33,408 nt of DNA from Paraburkholderia sp. C35 (GTDB lineage Bacteria; Pseudomonadota; Gammaproteobacteria; Burkholderiales; Burkholderiaceae). A program made the position numbers and the translations under genes. The DNA is taken from positions 1 to 33,408 of the forward strand of contig NZ_QBUY01000101.1 in assembly GCF_003121405.1 (NCBI RefSeq), written 5' to 3'. The notes below the pieces were generated by a model, which worked only from the letters and a program-made list of their open reading frames with translations, was not told the origin of the DNA and did not search any database. How positions within the stretch are numbered: position 1 is the stretch's first letter; the number at the start of each line of letters is the position of its first letter. Shown here in pieces: positions 7,299 through 14,012 of this stretch.

Positions 7299-7327
7299 AC
7301 GATACCTGTTGAGCGCGCGTCGCGCAA
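7299..7327 (-). promoter_or_regulatory. Predicted promoter for riboswitch C operon
   Basis: On the minus strand TTGCGC (7327-7322) is followed after 17 bp by TATCGT (7304-7299). The predicted start lies about 10 nt before the aptamer. The -35 is identical to that before riboswitch B. It sits in the 60-bp gap after the enolase stop, so this operon can be expressed independently of enolase. Confidence 0.55.
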
Positions 7328-7343
7328 GCAGGACCGCTTTGAG

Positions 7344-8642
7344 TCACTGCGATTCGAGATGTGTGAAGGCCCGGCGTCCGGCATATTCCGCGTGCGCGCC
7401 CAGCCACTTCTCAATTTCGAGCAGACGATTGTATTTGGCAACCCGTTCCCCGCGCACAGGCGCCCCCGCCTTGATCTGACCGCAGTTGAGAGCCACGGCC
7501 AGATCTGCAATGCTCGTATCCGGGGTATCGCCGGAACGGTGCGAGACAGGTGCGCCATACCCTACCGAAAGGGCCATGCGCGCGGTATCAAGCGTTTCGG
7601 TCACTGTTCCGACCTGGTTGGGCTTGATAAGAACGGCGTTGCAGCAACGCTGGGCAATGCCGCGCGCGAGAAACATCCGGTTGCTGACGAACAGATCATC
7701 ACCAACGACCTGCATGGTGTCGCCAAGCCGGGCTGTGAGTCTCGCGAAGCCAGACCAGTCCGAGTCAGCTATCGGGTCTTCGACTGAAATAATTGGGTAT
7801 CGGCGCTGCCATCCTGCGATGCACTCAATCATGTCGTCCGCCGACACGGACACTCGCTCTTTGGCAAAAGCGTACATCTCATTTTCCAGCAGAGAGCTTG
7901 CCGACACGTCCAGCGCGATCGCAATATCGTCGGCTGGACGGTATCCGGCCCGTTCGATTGCGCACACCAGCATCTGGATGGCACTCTCATTCGTGGCATT
8001 CGTTGGGACAAAGCCACCCTCGTCCCCAGTGTTGGCCTTCATACCCGCTTCGCACAGCACCTCTCGGAGGGCATGGTACGTTTCGACGGCATACCGCATC
8101 GCCTCTCCGAAGGTCGGTGCCCCAACGGGAACAACCATAAATTCCTGAATATCGGGTCCGCCGTCGGCATGACAGCCACCGTTGAGGACATTCAGCATGG
8201 GAACGGGCAACACGTGGGCCGCGTCGCCCCCCAGGTAACGAAACAAGGGCAGCTCGCACGCTCTTGCGGCGGCCTGCGCACACGCCAGTGACGCGCCCAG
8301 AATCGCATTCGAACCCAGCCGCTTTTTATATTCCGAGCCGTCAACCGCAATGAGCGTCGCATCGATGCGCCACTGGTCATCGGGTTGTAGCCCGACCAGC
8401 GCCTGCGCGATGGGCCCATTCACGTTGGCGCCCGCCCGAAGTACGCCCTGCCCATCGTAGCGGCCGCTGTCGCCATCGCGAAGTTCCACAGCTTCGAACT
8501 GTCCTGTCGACGTGCCAGAGGGCACGCTGGCGCTACCTGTCGTCCCGTCCGCCAGAACAACCGTGGTGCGGAGGGTGGGATTACCCCGTGAGTCAAGGAT
8601 TTCGTCCGCAATGACAGACGCAATTTCGACAGAACCAGTCAT
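7344..8642 (-). CDS. eno: Enolase (phosphopyruvate hydratase), fluoride-controlled paralogue
   Basis: Protein of 432 aa, the standard length for bacterial enolase, converting 2-phosphoglycerate to phosphoenolpyruvate. Recognisable elements are DSRGNPT near the start, the PSGTSTG mobile loop, NGGCHADGG, the GDEGG catalytic glutamate, metal ligands in ALDVSAS, SVEDPI and GDDLF, the LIKPNQ lysine, SHRSGDT and RVAKYNRLLEIE. All catalytic and metal residues appear intact. Differences from E. coli include GGCHA for GGEHA and SGDT for SGET. The start at 8642 has GGGGAG 7 nt upstream; the frame stays open further upstream but runs into the riboswitch. Fluoride inhibits enolase by binding with Mg and phosphate, so a fluoride-induced second copy makes sense; a second housekeeping copy elsewhere is expected but not visible here. 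Confidence 0.97.
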   Translation of the reverse strand: MTGSVEIASVIADEILDSRGNPTLRTTVVLADGTTGSASVPSGTSTGQFEAVELRDGDSGRYDGQGVLRAGANVNGPIAQALVGLQPDDQWRIDATLIAVDGSEYKKRLGSNAILGASLACAQAAARACELPLFRYLGGDAAHVLPVPMLNVLNGGCHADGGPDIQEFMVVPVGAPTFGEAMRYAVETYHALREVLCEAGMKANTGDEGGFVPTNATNESAIQMLVCAIERAGYRPADDIAIALDVSASSLLENEMYAFAKERVSVSADDMIECIAGWQRRYPIISVEDPIADSDWSGFARLTARLGDTMQVVGDDLFVSNRMFLARGIAQRCCNAVLIKPNQVGTVTETLDTARMALSVGYGAPVSHRSGDTPDTSIADLAVALNCGQIKAGAPVRGERVAKYNRLLEIEKWLGAHAEYAGRRAFTHLESQ

Positions 8643-8714
8643 GAAAAATCTCCCCAAAACGATGAACGCTACATGGCCGGGCAAATGGCGCAATGCTCGT
8701 CTGCACGCGGACGG

Positions 8715-8774
8715 TGTAGGCATCATCAGCCGGGTCGACCAGCGGTTCTGGTGGGGCGGGAGAATGCCATCTCC
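8715..8774 (-). promoter_or_regulatory. Fluoride riboswitch (crcB motif), copy D
   Basis: The minus strand reads GGAGATGGCATTCTCC, then a region containing CACC and AACC, a GGTCGACC hairpin and GGCTGATGATGCCTACACC. It is a full aptamer upstream of enolase. No T-rich terminator follows; a weak CTACA/TGTAG pairing with bases near 8670-8675 could be part of the expression platform. A minus-strand GATAAT at 8784-8789 is a possible -10. Confidence 0.95.
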
Positions 8775-8870
8775 ACTTCTGAGATTATCACGCGAGATCC
8801 GATTCCTCCACCCACGGTCATGGCGCATCGCCGAGCTAGTTTCGTCACATTGCTTTGCCCAAAAATAGCG

Positions 8871-8899
8871 TTGCGACTCGCCGGCCCGCCCATTAGACT
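8871..8899 (+). promoter_or_regulatory. Predicted promoter for riboswitch E transcript
   Basis: TTGCGA (8871-8876) and TAGACT (8894-8899) with 17-bp spacing predict a start about 10 nt before the aptamer at 8916. The layout matches the promoters before riboswitches B and C. Confidence 0.55.
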
Positions 8900-8915
8900 A
8901 GATCATGTAGCAAAT

Positions 8916-8970
8916 GCGAGATGGCATTCTCGCGTAACTGCCGGCGCTGCCCGGCTGATGATGCCTACGG
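8916..8970 (+). promoter_or_regulatory. Fluoride riboswitch (crcB motif), copy E
   Basis: GCGAGATGGCATTCTCGC is followed by a GCCGG/CCGGC hairpin and TGATGATGCCTACGG. The first stem has different bases from the other copies but keeps its pairing, which is natural covariation. It is divergent from copy D and precedes the HAD gene at 9144 by about 170 nt. Confidence 0.94.
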
Positions 8971-9143
8971 TTGCCTGGTTCGGGCCCGGGACGTCATTTC
9001 AATATGCCCTGAGTCAGGCTGTATCTATCGCCGCGTCAGGGTGCTCTGTTGCTCCGTTCGTGCTCTCCTCAAGGCAACACTTCGCTTGCCATCTGAGGAT
9101 GAAGAACGATCAACCCGGCCGTGGCATCGATGAAGGATCGGCC

Positions 9144-9614
9144 ATGCTCAAGCTGGAAATCCCGGGCCTCGGAAACCTCGCACTTGCCCACCTGGTTCTC
9201 GACTATAACGGAACACTGGCCGTCGATGGTCACGTTCTGGAAGGCGTCCACGACGAACTGCAGACCCTGGCCGAGCATCTCGAGATTCATGTCGTAACAG
9301 GCAATACCCACGGCGATGCGCAGTTACGGTTGGAGGGATGGAAGATTCGTCTGACCTGCCTGCCTCCACTCGGCCAGGCGCAGGCAAAGAAAGATTACGT
9401 CGAAAAGCTGGGTTCGAACCGCACAGTCGCGATCGGCAACGGACGTAACGATGCGCCTATGCTGAAGGCTGCCGCCATCGGTATTGCGGTACTCGGCAGC
9501 GAAGGCCTTGCCGTCGATGCTTTCAGAGACGCAGACATCGTTGTCCGTCACCCGATTGACGCGTTGGGATTGCTCCTCCATCCGACCAGACTCATCGCGT
9601 CCATGCGCGGATGA
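9144..9614 (+). CDS. HAD-superfamily phosphatase-like protein (soluble P-type ATPase-like)
   Basis: Protein of 156 aa with the minimal HAD core and no membrane segments. Motif I is D20-Y-N-G-T24, motif II threonine is T52 (VVTGN), the conserved lysine is in QAKKDY (about 83), and motif III is GNGRND (98-103). In motif I the second acidic residue of DxD is asparagine. This matches the small soluble P-type-ATPase-like subgroup and may alter the phosphatase reaction. Start: AAGGA 6 nt before the ATG at 9144; the earlier in-frame ATG at 9099 has its only GAGG directly adjacent. Fluoride riboswitch E is upstream. A role in handling phosphorylated metabolites that build up when fluoride blocks enzymes is possible but is inference. 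Confidence 0.88.
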   Translation: MLKLEIPGLGNLALAHLVLDYNGTLAVDGHVLEGVHDELQTLAEHLEIHVVTGNTHGDAQLRLEGWKIRLTCLPPLGQAQAKKDYVEKLGSNRTVAIGNGRNDAPMLKAAAIGIAVLGSEGLAVDAFRDADIVVRHPIDALGLLLHPTRLIASMRG

Positions 9615-9653
9615 CTGGCATGAGGACGCCTTCGCTTCTCTGCTCCTACTCGG

Positions 9654-9878
9654 CTATCCGGCCACTGCAAGGTGCGATTCAATCTGGCTGACCAGTACTT
9701 GCCTCGACTGCGCCTGGTATGATGCGCCGTCGATCAGTGCTGTCCACGTTCCGTCGAGGTGCTTTTCCCAGCCCCCTCGTCCGTGTCCATTTACTTGAAC
9801 TGTGCCACGTGTGCGCAGGTTGGAATCGCTCGGGTCGAGTACTTCGTCGTCGTTGTGCAACAGATTGACAGTCACCAT
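9654..9878 (-). CDS. Hypothetical small protein, 74 aa
   Basis: The last ORF of the pyrophosphatase-Usp transcript, 54 nt after the Usp stop. Codon use is like the neighbours. The product is soluble with an EVLDPSDSN start region and a central GGWEKHLDGTWTALIDGASY stretch suggesting a small beta-rich fold. No family recognised. A GTG at 9914 in frame is an alternative start. The ATG at 9878 lacks a clear ribosome site and lies directly behind a strong hairpin, so translation may be restricted. Confidence 0.5.
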   Translation of the reverse strand: MVTVNLLHNDDEVLDPSDSNLRTRGTVQVNGHGRGGWEKHLDGTWTALIDGASYQAQSRQVLVSQIESHLAVAG

Positions 9879-9880
9879 GG

Positions 9881-9909
9881 CCCTGTCGTCCCGATCCGGG
9901 GCGACAGGG
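9881..9909. repeat. Strong hairpin between Usp gene and 74-aa ORF
   Basis: CCCTGTCG (9881-9888) and CGACAGGG (9902-9909) form an 8-bp perfect stem, extended by CCCG/CGGG around an ATC loop. It starts about 24 nt after the Usp stop and ends 2 nt before the next ATG. There is no T run on either strand, so it is more likely an mRNA-stabilising or translation-blocking hairpin than a normal terminator. Confidence 0.6.
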
Positions 9910-9932
9910 CGCACTCACGACACCCGGCAGGC

Positions 9933-10712
9933 TTAGTGAGACATCAGAACCGGCACCGATGGGTTGTGCAGCAGATCGTCGCTTGCGCTGCCTAACAGGC
10001 TTTCCATCAGACTGGAGTGACCGAACGCGCCCGCCACAATCAGGTCGGCCTGCTGTCGATCAAGACATGAAAAGAGCGCGTCCATCGGACTGATATCGCG
10101 TACGTCCGGCCACGTGAAGATCTCGCTATTGACGCCGTGATGGCTCAGATGCTCGCGCACCAGGTCCGGCGCCGAATCAACGTCGTCTGCTGGCGGCGCA
10201 TACTCAAAGATCGTCACGCGACTGGCCCTTCGCAGAAAAGGCAACGCGTCATGCATGGCTCGCGTCGATTCCCGACTCGCGTTCCATGCGAGCACCACGC
10301 TTTCTCCGAGCGCAGAATTTCTCCACCGCGGAGGCAAAACCAGAACCGGAACGCCTGCGCTCATCACAATGCCGTCGGGAACCTCTTTCGCCGTAATGGG
10401 ATCGGTTGATTCCTCCCGCTGGGTAGCGACAACAAGATCTGTGTAGTGCGCATAGAAATCTTTCCAGCTCGCTGTGCGCTTCTCCGCGACCCGATATGTT
10501 CCTGTTAGCGAGGCTTGCTCAAGCCTTGCCGTGAACATCTCCTCAAGCCTGACCGCACGTTCAGCATATTCATTTCCATACGCCTCGGGGGTGCTCACGT
10601 CCACCCCGGTTAATCGGGCATTGAATTGCTGACATAGAGCAATCGCCTGATCAACCCGACTCTCCGTGTCATTGCCCGCGTCGAGAAAGACAAGCATGTC
10701 CTTGTAGTTCAT
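9933..10712 (-). CDS. Tandem-domain universal stress protein
   Basis: Protein of 259 aa built of two Usp domains: residues about 1-130 (start MNYKDMLVFLDAGN, end VPVLVLPP) and about 135-259 (end PSVPVLMSH). The second domain has the intact ATP-binding motif G228-x2-G231-x9-G241-S242; the first has only a degenerate version. Cytoplasmic; such proteins bind nucleotides and support survival under stress. Start: GGGAGG 5 nt before the ATG. It follows the pyrophosphatase gene by 33 nt on the same strand and so belongs to the transcript from fluoride riboswitch F. Confidence 0.9.
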   Translation of the reverse strand: MNYKDMLVFLDAGNDTESRVDQAIALCQQFNARLTGVDVSTPEAYGNEYAERAVRLEEMFTARLEQASLTGTYRVAEKRTASWKDFYAHYTDLVVATQREESTDPITAKEVPDGIVMSAGVPVLVLPPRWRNSALGESVVLAWNASRESTRAMHDALPFLRRASRVTIFEYAPPADDVDSAPDLVREHLSHHGVNSEIFTWPDVRDISPMDALFSCLDRQQADLIVAGAFGHSSLMESLLGSASDDLLHNPSVPVLMSH

Positions 10713-10745
10713 CGATTCCTCCCTTATGAAAGCGAGAACTTGCGC

Positions 10746-11303
10746 TCAGTCCTGCATGTTCAGATGCCGCTTTTCGTGTTCAACAAACGCTTCGGCGGCG
10801 CTTTCTATGGCCTTGATCGCATCATGCTCATCTCCCCATCCTTCAAAACGGACCCACTTGCCAGGCTCGCGTGCCTTGTAGTGGTTGAAAAAGAACTCAA
10901 GCTCATCGAGTGCGTGCTGGCCAAGGTCCAGGAGCTTCGTCACATGGATCGTTGCAGGACATACGCTGTCGAGCGGCACCGCAATGATCTTTTCATCCGG
11001 CCCAGCCTGGTCAGTCATGTTCAACAGTCCGACTGGACGGCAGGCGATCAGGCATAGCTGCGCGAGCGGGAACGGTGTAAACACAATAATGTCGAGCGGA
11101 TCGCCGTCGCGTGCCAAGGTACGTGGCACGAACCCATAGTTCTGCGGGTATCGCATCCCGCTGCTCATGATCCGGTCGACCTTCAACAAGCCGAGGCGCT
11201 TCTCGGCCTCGTACTTGATCGGGGTGCTTTGTGCAGGAATCTCGATTACGGCGTTGACTTCGTGGGGCAGGTTTTCACCTGCTTCAATTAGATTGAAGTT
11301 CAT
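10746..11303 (-). CDS. ppa: Inorganic pyrophosphatase, family I, fluoride-controlled
   Basis: Protein of 185 aa with the family I layout: EIP (21-23), KYE (30-32), VDR (42-44), YPxNYGF (52-58), DGDPLD (66-71, metal ligands D66, D68, D71), MTDxAGPDEK (D98, D103, K105) and a C-terminal HYK...GKWVRFEGW. All active-site residues seen in the E. coli enzyme are present, so it should hydrolyse pyrophosphate with Mg. Family I enzymes are strongly inhibited by fluoride, which explains the riboswitch. The start at 11303 is chosen by homology and a GGAGAGGG about 6 nt upstream; the frame extends 18 codons further. The leader from the aptamer to the ATG is about 310 nt and has a CGGGG/CCCCG hairpin (11325-11337) just before the ribosome site. 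Confidence 0.96.
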   Translation of the reverse strand: MNFNLIEAGENLPHEVNAVIEIPAQSTPIKYEAEKRLGLLKVDRIMSSGMRYPQNYGFVPRTLARDGDPLDIIVFTPFPLAQLCLIACRPVGLLNMTDQAGPDEKIIAVPLDSVCPATIHVTKLLDLGQHALDELEFFFNHYKAREPGKWVRFEGWGDEHDAIKAIESAAEAFVEHEKRHLNMQD

Positions 11304-11613
11304 CGTACTTCCCTCTCCTTTTAGCGGGGTTGCCCCGACAAGAACAGACAGAGCCACCAGATCATGTCAACGATTACTCGGCACTTCCTTTCACTGGCGG
11401 TCAATCGACAGCACGCACCTCGCCCCCCCGAAACCAGCGCTTATTGCGCTACCGGGAACACGGCCCCACCACGGGCAAGGTGCAGATCGATATGTCGATC
11501 GACTACCGGACTGTGAAGATCATGTGTGTCATCGAAACCAGATTTGAAAGCACTTCGAACCTGGGCAGCAGAACGCTGAAGGCGAGTGCCCACAGTTCCC
11601 GTGGCCAGGATCC

Positions 11614-11666
11614 TGTAGGCATCATCAGACGGCGACGCCGTCGGTTATCGGAGGTATGCCATCTCC
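11614..11666 (-). promoter_or_regulatory. Fluoride riboswitch (crcB motif), copy F
   Basis: The minus strand reads GGAGATGGCATACCTCC, then GATAACCG, a GACGGCG/CGCCGTC hairpin and TGATGATGCCTACAGG. All conserved blocks are present. It is followed by a palindromic CAGGATCCTG and a CCAC/GTGG hairpin without a T run. It controls pyrophosphatase and the tandem Usp through a long leader. Confidence 0.95.
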
Positions 11667-11674
11667 GTGAACCC

Positions 11675-11683
11675 AGTGTAGCA
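11675..11683 (-). promoter_or_regulatory. Predicted extended -10 for riboswitch F
   Basis: The minus strand reads TGCTACACT, an extended -10 element about 9 nt before the aptamer. A TTGACG lies upstream, but its 23-nt spacing is too long for a normal -35, so the extended -10 is the only firm element. Confidence 0.45.
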
Positions 11684-11709
11684 CGCGACGTTCCCGTCTG
11701 ATACGTCAA

Positions 11710-12830
11710 CAGGTTTCGTTAACCTATACCGGGTTCAAGTGCCCATACTTCCCATTGCGATGTCCAAATGCTAGACCGGGAAAGTTTCCGCTCACGCCGC
11801 AGTTTGTTTGCCGTTTAGTCACAATTTATGTGTGCGAGCGGAAACAATTTTTCTGAAGAAAAGAAATCATATCGTGCTATTGCGATAAGTTTTCTAAGTA
11901 TCGTTTTACGCCGCACGCGTTCGACATCGCCCCGCCGGTTTAGCCGCTATACATAAATTTAATTATCACCGTTTTAGGGTCAGATGGATTGGCAGTTTCA
12001 GTTCGGTCTTGACCCGCGTACAGGCCGGTGTACCACTCCAGTTCGGCCGGGTCCCGGCGAATCATTCTGTTCGCACCTCGACTGAGCCGTCGCATAGACG
12101 GGCACCGGCGTTGCCGGCTAACCCCGGGCGGCCAACCGGTCATCCAGTCACACTTCGTCGTCCGCTCACTCAGGGAACAGCGCAATCGTCGTGCGAGGTA
12201 ACACAACCGGATTGCGCGGGATTTGCGTCAAGAACGACTGGAAGCCACGGCAGCAGCCGGCAGCTGCTATCCACGACGTAACATCCGTCCATCGAACGGG
12301 CGTTCTGTCAGATTGCCGACTCTCAGGTTCTGGTAAGCAATCGGATTGGCCAGAACACTTCAGTCGGCTCAAGTTGAGCTGGCTTTTCCGTTCTCGACGA
12401 GTATGAGCACACCCCCCTCACATTACCGAGCGTCATAAAAGTATTGCGAAAAGTGATGCGACGTGGAATCGTTTCCACCGATATTCTGCCACCGCAGCGC
12501 CGGAATCACCGTGTTCGGTCAGCCAGAACCTGAGAGAAAGCCGAGGATGAAAAGCCAACGGACGGCGCTGCACCCGGCTGGTCACGAAGTGACTTTATTG
12601 CGGCGAATACCGCGCTTGTACCCACCTAGTCAACATTCAGAAGACGATGTCGGCATGCGTGTGCGTTCGTGTGGTCACGTCCAATGGCAGGTCGCCTGTC
12701 TGTCGACTATCTTTCCATCATCGTTGGCTCAGTTTGACCGCCCTATTCGTAACCTGACGAAAATTTGCAGACAGTCATCCGGATACCAGCATCGATGCAC
12801 AGGTTTGCCGGATGGATGCGCTCATTCAAA
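11710..12830. other. Long stretch without a convincing gene
   Basis: Open frames here are short and do not look like proteins. The part at about 11720-11980 is clearly more AT-rich than its surroundings and holds an inverted repeat (11784-11845). The remainder has normal base composition but no ORF with a ribosome site. It separates the fluoride island from the lipocalin-like gene. Confidence 0.6.
11784..11845. repeat. 10-bp perfect inverted repeat, 42-bp spacer
   Basis: GTTTCCGCTC at 11784-11793 is the exact reverse complement of GAGCGGAAAC at 11836-11845. The spacer is AT-rich. This could be a pair of operator half-sites, ends of a small excised element or an origin-like structure. No gene with a matching function is adjacent. 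Confidence 0.55.
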
Positions 12831-12840
12831 GGAGCGTCTC

Positions 12841-13341
12841 GTGCCAAAAACATTTTGCGTTGCTCCTCTCATCATGTTGTGCCTGCCCGCGCTCGCGTGG
12901 GCCGATCCGAATACGTTGCTGGGGACATGGCGTCTGAAATCGTTCGTGCGCGAAGTTGTCGGGACGAACGAGCGATACAACCAGCTGGGAGAACAGCCTG
13001 ACGGCTATCTCACATACTCGTCGGACGGTCGCATGCTCGCGCTGTTCGTGTCTGGCGACCAGCCGCGGCCGCAAAACGAACCCTCCGATGACGAGCGCGT
13101 CAAGCTTCACAAATCGATGCTTGCATACGGTGGAACGTATAGCGTGTCGCCGGGCAAGGTCGTGCATCATATCGACATTGAATGGGACGGCAGGCGAATC
13201 GGAACCGACCAGGTTCGCTTTTTCACTGTTAATGGCGATACGCTTTCCATCAGGACCGAACCCAACAAAAGTCCGATCGATGGTCGGGAGGGCGTAGGCA
13301 TCCTGATCTTCGAACGAGTAAAGAGCACGCAGCCGCAGTGA
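12841..13341 (+). CDS. Secreted lipocalin-like domain protein
   Basis: Protein of 166 aa with a signal peptide (basic start, hydrophobic VAPLIMLCLPALAWA, likely cleavage after A21). The mature part begins with LLGTWRLKSF, the first strand of a lipocalin-like domain, followed by PDGYLTYSSDGRMLALF, GGTYSV, VHHIDIEWDGRRIGTDQVRFF and DTLSIRTEP, all typical of the lipocalin-like (Lipocalin_5) family of small periplasmic proteins. Ligand unknown. Start: GTG at 12841 with AAAGGAG 6 nt upstream; the open frame continues upstream but without protein-like sequence. It appears monocistronic. Confidence 0.85.
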   Translation: MPKTFCVAPLIMLCLPALAWADPNTLLGTWRLKSFVREVVGTNERYNQLGEQPDGYLTYSSDGRMLALFVSGDQPRPQNEPSDDERVKLHKSMLAYGGTYSVSPGKVVHHIDIEWDGRRIGTDQVRFFTVNGDTLSIRTEPNKSPIDGREGVGILIFERVKSTQPQ

Positions 13342-13405
13342 GTAGGCTATATCATTGCGGCTGGTCACAGCAATTGTCGACCGACTGGTAGTTTCCGCGA
13401 TCTAC

Positions 13406-13651
13406 CTAAGCGATTTCAGGCTCCATCGTCACGAGCACGCTGCACGCGTTTTGCCATGGGTCGCTGGTGAGACCGTGAACGACCCTGAACAGACTTCCAT
13501 GTGCCGGGAAACGGATGCCCGTTTGCGAGAGGTACAGCGGCCGTAGGGCCGTCGATGTTGTCGGTGGTGCACGTCGCTTAAGGAAACTCACCGGTGAGTC
13601 GGCCGGTAAGTCGGATGCGGCTGGGGCGGCGGTTGATATAACGGTACGCAT
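13406..13651 (-). CDS. Hypothetical protein, 81 aa
   Basis: An ORF with GC-rich third positions and a protein-like C-terminal part (SLFRVVHGLTSDPWQNACSV). The N-terminal 35 residues are rich in Ala, Pro, Thr and Ser and may be unstructured. No family recognised. A weak GAGATAAG precedes the ATG at 13651. It is divergent from the 66-aa gene at 13775. Confidence 0.4.
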   Translation of the reverse strand: MRTVISTAAPAASDLPADSPVSFLKRRAPPTTSTALRPLYLSQTGIRFPAHGSLFRVVHGLTSDPWQNACSVLVTMEPEIA

Positions 13652-13774
13652 ACTTATCTCGCGGCGACAGATGCCCGTGCAAAGATCGGCGTATCGATCG
13701 ACCAGGATCAACATTTTCGTGCTTGCCGTCCGCCCGCTGGGGTGACTACGATTACACACCCAGCGGAGATCACA

Positions 13775-13975
13775 ATGAGAACCACCTACAAAGCACTACA
13801 GGCACACGTGCGCGCGTCGCACGGGCGCGTCATGCAGTCGTGCTGGATCGCTCATCGAAAGGTAGTGAACGGACTGCCGGTGAATTCCAGGCGTACAGGC
13901 GAGCGGCGAAAACCCTGCCCGCCACAATGGGAAACCGTGATCGACCAAGCAATGAGGGAACTTGGATGGCTCTGA
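13775..13975 (+). CDS. Small conserved-looking protein, 66 aa
   Basis: Short basic protein beginning MRTTYKALQAHVRASHGR and ending WETVIDQAMRELGWL. Aromatic and charged residues are spaced like a small helical protein, and the region CWIAHRKVVNGLPVNSRRTG suggests a nucleic-acid or protein-binding surface. Start: GGAG 6 nt before the ATG; the upstream in-frame ATG at 13742 lacks one. It lies 37 nt before the DUF3800-like gene and is probably cotranscribed with it. I do not recognise a named family. Confidence 0.65.
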   Translation: MRTTYKALQAHVRASHGRVMQSCWIAHRKVVNGLPVNSRRTGERRKPCPPQWETVIDQAMRELGWL

Positions 13976-14012
13976 CGGACGTAAGTAATCAACCTCGAAC
14001 GGTGCCCATCGC

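Noticed and set aside
11330..11701. Plus-strand open frame across the pyrophosphatase leader and riboswitch F
   Set aside because: It runs antisense through a clear riboswitch and has no ribosome site; a short protein-like stretch was not enough to call a gene.
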